64,000 bases of DNA from positions 81,426,765 through 81,490,764 of the forward strand of contig CM067081.1 in the NCBI GenBank assembly GCA_034008185.1, given 5' to 3'. Of the stretch, positions 11,640 through 21,300 are shown in pieces. The position numbers and the translations under genes were made by a program. Under the pieces are notes generated by a model. That model was not told the origin of the DNA, made no database searches, and saw only the letters and a program-made list of their open reading frames with translations. Positions within the stretch are counted from its first letter, which is position 1; each line of letters opens with the position of its first letter. The stretch is from Gorsachius magnificus (Eukaryota > Chordata > Aves > Pelecaniformes > Ardeidae).

Positions 11640-12310
11640 AAGCAGCGGTAGTTGCAGGAAGGGAAGGCAGAAGGCTGCGAGGGGAGTGGTGGGCGGATGA
11701 CGGGGAGAATGAGGAAGTGAACAGGGATGAAGCCTCTGAGGTAAGCTTGCAAAGTTTGGATACGGCACAGAAGATAGAGGGAAGGTCATTCTGGGTAAGC
11801 TCGAAATGGAGGAGCGGGAGAAGGAGAAATGCAAGGGAAGGTGGAATTGTGGTTTGTCCCCTTCTGTACTTCGTAGCTGCAAAAGAAAAGCCAACACCTG
11901 AGCGCTGCTGCAGCATCAGCAGGAGCACCCCTGGGCTTGCACGCAGCGCAGTTCCCATGCTTTTTCCTCATGAAAAATGTGATTGTTGTTGCTGTTGCAA
12001 AAAAAAAATCCGCAAACCCTTTTAAAAATAAATAACTCGGTTTGCAGGGGGGGAAGCAGCGCGTCTTCTAGCGGCGACCGATTAGGTAGGGCAGGGAGAG
12101 GAGGCTTGCGGCTGAATCCTGCAGGGGATTACAGGCTGGGCTGTCATCCCCCTGGCCCCCTCTGCTATCAGATATCCTATAGAGGGAGGATGTGGTCACA
12201 TGATTGTTACTGCTTCCTCCCCATGACATCACTGCTTTTGCAGCCATGCCACCCAAGGAAGGATGCTATTAAAATCTTTGGGACTGGGCTAAATGATGTT
12301 GCGTTGCAGG
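11640..12310 (+). promoter_or_regulatory. CLCN4: Candidate CLCN4 promoter / 5' non-coding exon region
   Basis: The CLCN4 start codon sits only 8 bases inside its exon, so at least one upstream non-coding exon must exist. This block is the best candidate in the window. It begins purine-rich with an ETS/PU.1-like GAGGAAGTGA at 11,711-11,720 and a strong donor (GAG then GTAAGC) at 11,741. It then becomes CpG-containing from about 12,050 and ends with a second strong donor (CAG then GTAAGC) at 12,310. An M-box TCACATGA lies at 12,196-12,203 and a CRE-like TGACATCA at 12,224-12,231. No TATA box is well placed. The assignment is inferred from position and motifs only. Confidence 0.4.
12244..12309 (+). 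other. CLCN4: Candidate CLCN4 5' UTR exon
   Basis: 66 bases bounded by a pyrimidine-rich acceptor (ACTGCTTTTGCAG) and a near-consensus donor (CAG then GTAAGC). It carries a short upstream ORF of 8 codons starting at 12,246 and stopping at 12,270-12,272. It could equally be the tail of a longer first exon that starts upstream. Transcript support is unknown. Confidence 0.35.
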
Positions 12311-15300
12311 TAAGCAACATAATTCTTCGGAAAATTGATTTGCCAGTCGCTCTCGCGCTGCTGTCCCAGAGCTCTGGCTCTGTCAGGCAGAGTTTCCGCT
12401 GGAAAATCAAGCGGCGCGGATCCTCTGCAAGCAGCGGGTTTGCAGGTGCAGAGGCTGCCTGCTGGCTCTGCGCGGAGACCCCGGCTGACATGGCCAGCAG
12501 AAGCGCTGCCAGGTGGAGCTGTAAAGCAGAAGAAGGCCCTTTGTCCCTGCGATTTGCTATGGCTGCTTCGGGTGTCTGCCGAATTCTGTTTTTCTGTGAG
12601 CAGCCATCGTCATCCAGTCGTGCGGAGAGAGAGCAGCGATGCTGTTTTGCTTGCATCCCCTGCTTGGTTTTATTTTTTTTTCCCTGGCTGCCTAAAGGAA
12701 GTTGTTGTTGTACAGATAGATGTGTCCGAGCTTATAAAGGAATGAGGATTAGCTTGTTTAGGGGGTTAGTAGATGTATTCGGGGAAAGAGGCTTTTCCTT
12801 TATTGTTAATTTTTGCTGACGTGGTTTGAAAGTACCTAGTCCAGCAGGTTTCCTGTGTAATTTGCTGTAGCGTAAGGTAGGTTTTGCTTGTCACCCAACA
12901 TACGCATGAAAAATTATTTTCCAGAAGGGATGGACAAGATGACAAGCAGATTTTTACTCCTTACACAAAATGCCAATCACCAAAAGGCTGAAATATCCAT
13001 GCTAAACTGCTTTTTTGGACTGTTGGTATTTATATAAGAAAGTCCTTTTTTTTTTTTGGTTTTTTTTTTTCTGTATTGCTTTTTTAATACAGTTTAGGGT
13101 TTTTAAAAATATTTTATTACTTTTACAAATTAATGTTAGAATGCAAGAAGCTAAATTAATTTTTGAGCTTAGAAAAATAAAATTATACCTTTGGGTTTTT
13201 TTGCTGTCTTAAGAATTCTGATAAATAATTCTGTGCCTTTGCCAGGGAATGGAGGATGACTCAGCTTGCAGCTTCATCAGGCAGAGAGACAGGTGACTTT
13301 TCACTCCTAGTCTCCAGGAAGTTTTCTTATTCTTGAAAATCCCCTTCTTTGTTCAAATAAATTTTTCCCACTCTTGGAAAAATCTGAAAATTTGGCAAAC
13401 CTAGGGTCTCTGTGTGTTCACCCGTACACTAGTGGGGGAGATTTTGAATCTCCTGTGCTGAAGGAGGTTGTACGTACCAGTGAAAGATGAATTCTGGTTT
13501 CCAGTGATCGGGCATGCAGTAGTGTCAGGGTGAGAAAACAAGTAGGGAGGGAAGTATAGAGTGAATTATTGAAATGAAGTAAGAAAGGACAACAGTTCTT
13601 CAAAACTGAAAAGAAAAACAAATTTCAATTTTATTTTTCTCCAACAGAACCTCTGGGTTGTTTTGGGGAAAAAAAAAACCCCAAAAACCAAAGGACTGAG
13701 CCTCAAAAGCAATAGAAATACAAACCTGGCACTGCGTGAGGTGCCGGGGTGGTTGCATCCTGATGGCGCCCGTGCTGGGTTTGTTCTCCTGACTCCCTCT
13801 GAAATCAAGGCTGGGTCAACTCTCTCCAGCGTTGGGCGCGAGTTGAGCCCTGCTCTTGCTCACCAGGGGCACCGAGGCTTGGCTCTTTGCCCACGCGAAG
13901 GCCACATGCAGGTTTTACAAGGGCAATGGGTTTCCCTCCCCACCCCAGATCGTATCTGAACGCTCTGTGGAAGTACATGCGTGGGTGATGGTTCTGACCT
14001 CCTGATTTGAGTCAGGCATCTTCTGCCCAACAAAAGGCAAGGTGCCAGCCATAAACCTACACTGGGGCAACTCAGAAGTTAAGGGCTTCAGTCCTTTAAC
14101 GGTTGTTTAACACAAAAGGGTGACCCTTGAAACATCCCCAGCCGGAGGGTGCTCTGCCCAGCAGCAGCGGGGTGCTCAGCCCCTGCACGTGTCCGGGTCT
14201 GCTGTGTAAACTTTGTACCTTTGCAAAGGTAGTGGCTGGTGGCTTTTAAACAAGGGCTGGAGGAGGAGAAGGGGATGGTGTCGAGGGGAGCGTTTACCCC
14301 GGGACTGGGTCCGTCCCATCTGCCTGGAGGGAACGGGCTCTCTGGAGTGCCACGACCTCCCTGGCCAGGGAGCTGCTTCGTCACGATGCTGCTGTTTGTT
14401 GGGTGGGAGGGGGGGCGGGTGAGCGGGGTCGTGACTGCAGCCCAGTGCTTGCCCAGGGGGAAGGGGGAGGCCTCCCCCCCGCCCATGGCTGAGGACCATC
14501 TCCTGGGTGTCGGTGGTCAGCGTTGTTGTCACGTCAGCCTCTCCCGGGTCTGTCCTGCTCTCAGCTCGGCATGGTGCACAACCCTCCCAACAGCGATGTA
14601 GTGCCCGTAGGCACCAGGCCTTTCCCCGTTTGCTTTTGCCGTCAGGCTGCAGCTTGCAGGGTGCCCAAGGAGGGTGCATGTGTCTGCTGATTTTTCCATT
14701 TAGGGAAATGGAATCGGGTTGTACAGGTAGGAGCCTAACCCATTTGTGTGCCTGTGTGTGCACACATACACACCAGGTATTGGGTTTTCTCAGATTTCTT
14801 TGTCTCTAGTCCAGCAGAACCAAAAAAACCCCGCACGCAATCGTTAATGCCAAAAGAGAAACACTGGCAGGGTTACGGTAGCCTGCTATTCCTAAAACGC
14901 TTTTAACGTGTTGTCTCAAACATCACCCCGAGGCAAAAGTCCCGCAGGTGGGGGAGCTTCCCCTCGGCGCTGCGCAGGAGCTGGCCTGTAGCCGCGCCGC
15001 CCGTCGGCATCGCGCCCAGCGGTGCAAACCGGTGCCCGGTGGGCAGGAAAAGGTCACCCTCCGCCTGTGCGAAAATGGCGTGCTGCCTCTGCTCGGGTTG
15101 TGAGAGGCAGCATGGTAGAACAGATTAATGGCTTTGCTACTGCGGGTTTACCAGCTTTATTTCAAGCTGAAGGTTTAAAAAGCTTTTCAGTGAGAGGTGC
15201 GTTTAATGCCATTGAATGCCCTGTTTAAGGGGAGCGCTTTTTAGGAGTAACTATATACCAGAGCATTTCCCTTCCGGCAGTATAACTCTGTTCTCTCTGA

Positions 15301-18300
15301 ATGTATGTGTCTTTTTTTTTGCAGTCCAGAAACCATTCCCCCCCTTTATCCTATAATTTTCTGAGTGAGGAGGCAAGGAGCAGTGCTGGAAACCTAGGCC
15401 TGGTGCAGCAAAGCTCGACCATGTATGGCACGGAGAGGAAAATGGTACAGCACCCCCGACCCATCAAGCCCTGGCTTCGAGCTCTGTGGCAGTAAAACCG
15501 GCTGCTCCAGGCAGGAAATTCCCCCTCTCTTTTGTGAGGATGGGAACTAGAGGGAAATCGAGAACAGAAACTTCACATGCTGCTACACTGGTAGCCTGAT
15601 TTCCAGTCTGTCCTGTCTTCTGAAGTTTAGCTTCTTAGCTCAGATGCCGAAGGGTTTCTGAATTTTGCCTGATCAAAGCTTGTTTCCTTCAAAAAGCAAG
15701 GGTGTGCGGGGTTGATGCAGGCCCCGGGGCTCATCTGCCCAAGCTGCTGGGCTGTTAGCACAGAGGGGCACCTTTAATAAAGATGTTTCAGCTCAGTTTG
15801 AAAAATGCAAGTGGATGTTCCAGAGCCAGCAATGCTTCCCTCCTGCTTTTTCCACAGCCCTGGCATCAAGGCTTAACAACAAAATTTATTGGAGGGACCT
15901 TTAAGACTTGCTGGAAACAGAGAAGCAAGTTTAGCATTTTTTTATATGGAGCCCATGTTGAGTTATGTGAGTGCAAAAATTCCACTTGGAGCTCGTGAGG
16001 AAAGAGCTGGGATTCTTTTTCCCCTTCCCTTTCTGACATAACTCAGCAGCTGAGCTACGTTTGCTCAGACTTTCCAAGAAAACTCAAATGGAGACCACAC
16101 ATACGATATTTCATACTGAAAGGAACTGGCTTCAGAAGGGAGAGCTGTCCTGGGAAGGAGCAGGGAGCGGGACACTGGGGCGAGGTATTCTCCCCCAGTG
16201 GTTCCCCCCTCGGGGGAAGAGAATTGTGGTGATACAGAGGTGTCCCAGGAGGAGAAAAGGAGAAGAGGGAGCCAGGCCGTTGCTGAAGGGTTGGGAAGCC
16301 CTGGTGGTTGGACACCCCATGTCCCCCCGTGCCTCCCTTTGCTGCCAGCCAGCCCTGTTACCTCCTCTGCGCTTGCCCCGTGAGCGCGTGCAGTGGGTGA
16401 GGAGGGGCGGTCGGAGGCTGTGGTTTGGTCTGGAGGAGCCTTTTGTGCCTCAGTTTTCTGCCATTTATCCCAAATGTTCCCTCCCGCCTTCCCTTTCTCT
16501 CCCAGGCCCTCCCCCCTGTGATCTGGTGCCCTGTATTTTTGGAGCTCTGCTGTGGCTTCATGATTTTTTTCCATCGAGGTTACTCAAGGTGAAAGCTGCC
16601 CATCAAAGATGTGGCTGTGTTTAGCTTGCCCACACTATCATAGCAGGAAACTCCTCAACAGGCGGTGGCGAGGCCATGCAGTAGAATGCTGCAATACTTT
16701 ACAGCAACGTTGCTGATACTGCAACCTGCCAGCGCCGGCACGGCGGGAGACCGAGGCGTTGCAGTGCTACGTACTCATATATGGGGGCTGCGCCATTAGT
16801 CCTTGAGGCGGGGGAAAAGCATTTGCCAGTTTTAATATCCCATCTTCCCTCTGTATTTTCCCAGTTTAGCTATTCTCTCCTTTTTATCTGCCATATTATG
16901 TTTCCAAAAAAAGGCCTGTAACCAGGCTCAGCATTTTCTTATTTTCCCAGGAGTCTCAACCTCTCCGTGATACAAGGCCATCGTAACATTTTTTTTGAAA
17001 TACCATAAGACAGGAGATCAATAAATCAGTTGGCTTGCTCAGTCTGAGACTTCTAAGGTGAATGGTCTTAAATTGCCCGTGGATATTTTTCAGCCCACAG
17101 AAACCCGGCCATTCGGCCTGCTTCCTTTTGCTGAAGACGTCTTCCTTGTGAAACTATCACCCAACAGCATCTCGCTTCTCGTTTATGTTTCATAAGCGTT
17201 AACCTGCAGCCCGTATCCTGCAGGGTGTGATGTCACATCACAGTTTGTAGACTGTCTGCTGTGCGGTGTGGAGGGTGGTGGAAGGGGAATTACATCCACC
17301 CCCCCTTTGTCTTCTTGGCTCAGGCTAACCAGACCTTGTTTTCCAACCCCTTCCCAAAAGGAATATGCCTCTAATCATCTCTGTACTTTTCATTCATCTC
17401 TCTCAAGGTGACCCGGTTAATAATCTTGCTCGCTGACTTCCTGAGCGATTATCAAGCCCATTTTCTCTGGCGAGGTGGTACTGAAGACCTGTGGTGTAAC
17501 TGTGCTCGGCTCTGGGAACTCTCTCCCTTCAGCCTTACCCTCTTCCAGCTCTTTCTGAACACCAACTTCTTCAGCTCACTCTGTGGGCAGCACTGACCTC
17601 CTAATGCCCTAGATTCGAGGCTTAGGTGGAGAGTGCTCTGTGTCCAGCTCTGCATCTAGGTCTGAATCCCTTGGGTTGAGGTGTTGATGGATGCTGGCAG
17701 AGCACCCGGCTCTCAAGACGAGGTGCCTTTGCTCAACAGGCCACACTGAGCAGTTAAGGGCCATGAGGCTGGGGCACCATGCTTGGCTGTTTTGAGAATA
17801 CGGTACTAGGAAGGGTCAGTGCCAACGTTAAGGGCATAGAGAGCAGCAAATCATCCGTCAGTGCAAAGGTGTCTTGTGATGATCACCAGTTGGCAAACCA
17901 GTAAGATTACATTGTTCATTCCTGAGTACTATGGAAAACAAATTCCGGGGATTTTCACAGCCCCCTTGCTCCTTGGTTTGTGCAGTACCTGCTGCCGAGT
18001 CGCACCACGTGAGCAGCGCGGGCCTGACCAACCATTCGGCTCAGTGGCGTGCTCAGCTCCAGTGGAGCCGTGGTTGAAATGACCGTGAATCATTTCAGAA
18101 GCATTGCGTGTGGAGTAGGATCTCCCTGTCTTCTCACTGCATGTATATCGGTACCAGAGCATAGAAAAGCTCTGAGGTGCGCTGTAGCCTGCCTTTGTGT
18201 GCCAGGGAACTCACCCCACGTTTGGAAGAGGTGGGACAGTTGATGCTTTGGATGCCCTGGAAGGGTCACTCCAAACAAATGTGGATTGAGGAGCTTGTAA

Positions 18301-21300
18301 CAGGCATTCAGGGTTCTGCTTTCTTCCCCCGGCCTCTTGACAGGTTCACTTCTACCTTATGCTATAGCAGAGAGGTCACCAGAGAGAGGTATGTGTTGCT
18401 GCCTGCATACTGTTATGTTTCACATAGGAACACCCCCCCTCTATCGTCTTCAAGGAAAACAACCTAAAGATGAAAGCGTGGAGGTGAATGTTCATCTGCT
18501 AGAAACATTTGACGTGTTGAAGTAATTCAGTAACTGTGATCTGTTGAAAGTAACTTGAAACTTGTTGGAATTGCACTGAAAAGCGTCCAGCCTGCCTCAG
18601 TGCAGTGTGGCCAATTAAAACAGAAAACAGGATGAGGAGAACGTAGCATGGAACTGGCGTGTCTAGTAGCAGCAGGCCAGGGCCAAGACTTTTCCTTTGA
18701 TGACTGTTCAGCTAGTTGTTTCCCATCAGTGTACTTTTCAGCTTCTTTGAACCATGGGATGTTTTGGTTTGTGCTTGCCATGTGAAATGCGTTTCAGATC
18801 CAATCAGTCAGTCAACATAATACCTAGAATGTCAGTTCACTGGTAGAGCTCTTCTAGCTGTGGCTTTTCCACTTGCGCATGCTGTAGCAGTGCTATAAAG
18901 CTGAGAGGTTGTCAGCATTTCCATCGTAAGGGTAATTTATCGCTCTTCTATAAAACTTAGCTCCAAGCTGCAGTCTATCATACAGCTGGCCTGAATCACA
19001 TGATGAGTTTACTCGCTGAGAGACCTACAGAAAAAACCCATGACCTTAAATATGATAATAATACTACCTTTTGGGTCTTTAAAAAATAACAAAAAGTGAG
19101 TAAATGTAACAGAAGAGACCTGCAATCCATGTGATATCTGCTGTGCTTGTTGGCGTGTCCCAGCCCATCAGGCAGCTCACTGTGCTCACGCCCTGGCTTC
19201 TGTAGGTTGTTTGCACTAATCTCTTCTTTGCTTTCTTTCCATAGGAGGCTTCAGTGATTACTTACTCAAAAATTATCTGCCTTCCTGCAGGCCTCACAGG
19301 CTAGTCTTTGGAATCCGTATCTTTTGCTGCTCTCATGCAACACCTCAGATGTTGGTAGGGCAGTATCTCTGTCTTTTTGACTTCAGAATATTGTGCACCA
19401 AGCATGGCTAGCTGAGAGATCTGGGACCAAACATCAGGTTTACCCGGCGCAAGGCTTCTGGAAGATGTCTAGGCTTACTTGGCAACCAGGAGAGCCTCTA
19501 TCAAGAGCCACAATTGCCAGTCTAAGCACTGGAACCTCTCTTCATCTGTGAATTGATCCCTGCCAGGACCTTGCTCCATCTACAGGACCACGGTAGTCTG
19601 ATGTGGGTCTAAATCCAGGGAAATTGGCCAGCCAGACTTCAAGGAGGAGCTCTTTTGAGTTCAGGAGATATGTAGTTCTGTCAGATTTCCTTGTCTCCTC
19701 ATTTAGCTTTTAGCAAGAACCTGTTTACAATTATTAAAGCAGAGTGTTGACAAACATGTTTAGTTGTAGGTATGCCAAGCTATTCAGTAAATGTGAGTGC
19801 TCACTGTGAAAAGCTGAAGAAGGCACTCTACTGAATTGCAGGGAATAAAATGGCAGATGTAATTCAAAGTCAATAGAGGCAAAGCAATGGGGAAAACGTC
19901 CCTAAGTGACCACAGAACGAGGGACTCCAAACTGGCTGCTGCGTCTCATGGAGCACAGCCCGGAGTCATAGCAAACTGCTCAGTGAAAATGTTGGATGCC
20001 TGCGCTAGGAAAAACTGGTGGAATGCCAGGAATTATTAGGCAACGAATAGGGGACTAAGCAGGAAACGTTTGTCCTTACACAAACTATGTTGCATCAGCA
20101 TCTAGAAAAGTAGTGGAAGGGACAGCAAGGACATCTAAGATACAGAACAACAGTGGGACGAAATACATGTGTCAAGGAGTTACTCAGCAAGGTTCAACGC
20201 CTTTCCGTGCATATAAGCTCTGTCAAAGCATTCAAATCTCTCAGGTGCTCGGTGTCAGAAGTAGCTATGAGTTGCATTTGTTACGAATTCTGCATGTAAT
20301 GCTAATGCAATGTTTTCTTTTGAATTGGTAGTGTTGGACTCATTCGATGAGATGCGGATGTCTACCTCTGACATCTCTTTGTAAGCACAGTGAAGAGAAA
20401 CTAGCACTTCTGGGGAAACAATCTGTCTCATTCTCATGCAGATGTCTAAAATACATCAGATAAATTGCACCTGAATAGAGTTCACCTCCCCTCATCAGCT
20501 ATGAAAGGAGTCTAGATTTTAGTGTCCAGAGTCTGCTGCAGATTTCTCATGCCAGATGAGACAACTCACACCACAAATGACGATTGCCATCGTCAGAGTG
20601 GATTGCTGCAGTACATCTGGCTGCAATTCATGTTTGGATGAGACTGATTTGCCCTTAACCTATGTGTGTTAAATTAAAATATCTGTAACTGAGTTATTTG
20701 TGTAAGGCTCCAGTTCTGCTGACATCTCTAAGAGGGCAAGTTAGCTTATCCTGAAATAAACTTTGGAGATTGTTTCAGATGCCAAAGTAAGGCGAGATAA
20801 ATAAACGCAAAATAAAGAGAAAGTAAGTGATACTTATGGTGTCTAGTGCTAGGAAATAAGATGGGAACTCTATAGTACTCAGTCCAAAAGTGCTGTAGCC
20901 AGGTTCTATGCACTAGGATTGGGATTTGCACAATCTGATATTGCATCTCTGCTTTCAAAAGCGTGGTACCTGAAGTCAACTTTAAGGCTGATAACCATAC
21001 AGCTAGATGCCATTTCCAGGTATTGGTATGCTACTTAGAGTTCAAGGTTTGTTTGTTTTCTTGGTCTTCCATAGTTTTGTGGTCTCTAGTACATTTTTGT
21101 CTCCCTGGACATGTTGCATAGCACGAATTTTTAGGGTAGATTCAGGCCGAGATTGTAATTATCCTACATACTTGTGGTCTGGCCTGGTATTATCCATCAC
21201 AATACTGTCATGTGCTGGGCATTGACAACATACTTAAAAAGCTATTTTTTATGTGATATAACTAGCATGTTGGGTAGTTTTCTTGTAGCGTTAAGGAAAA

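Noticed and set aside
12733..12740. TATAAAGG as CLCN4 TATA box
   Set aside because: Lies downstream of the strong donor at 12,310 and has no clear first exon with a good donor after it; kept only as a remote possibility.
14176..14763. 195-codon minus-strand ORF
   Set aside because: Lies in a GC-rich, stop-poor block and overlaps other open frames on both strands; proline/serine-rich composition with no domain. Taken as chance.
15325..15495. Possible exon after TTTTTTTTTGCAG with an ORF to 15,495
   Set aside because: The acceptor is good but no convincing donor follows within a usual exon length, and the peptide is not recognised.
16061..16624. 187-codon plus-strand ORF with overlapping minus-strand ORFs
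   Set aside because: Both strands are open in GC-rich DNA, there is no recognisable family, and no promoter or splice pattern supports it.
19245..19360. Possible 5' exon after CTTTCTTTCCATAG
   Set aside because: Acceptor-like only; the nearest donor-like site is weak and nothing else supports an exon.
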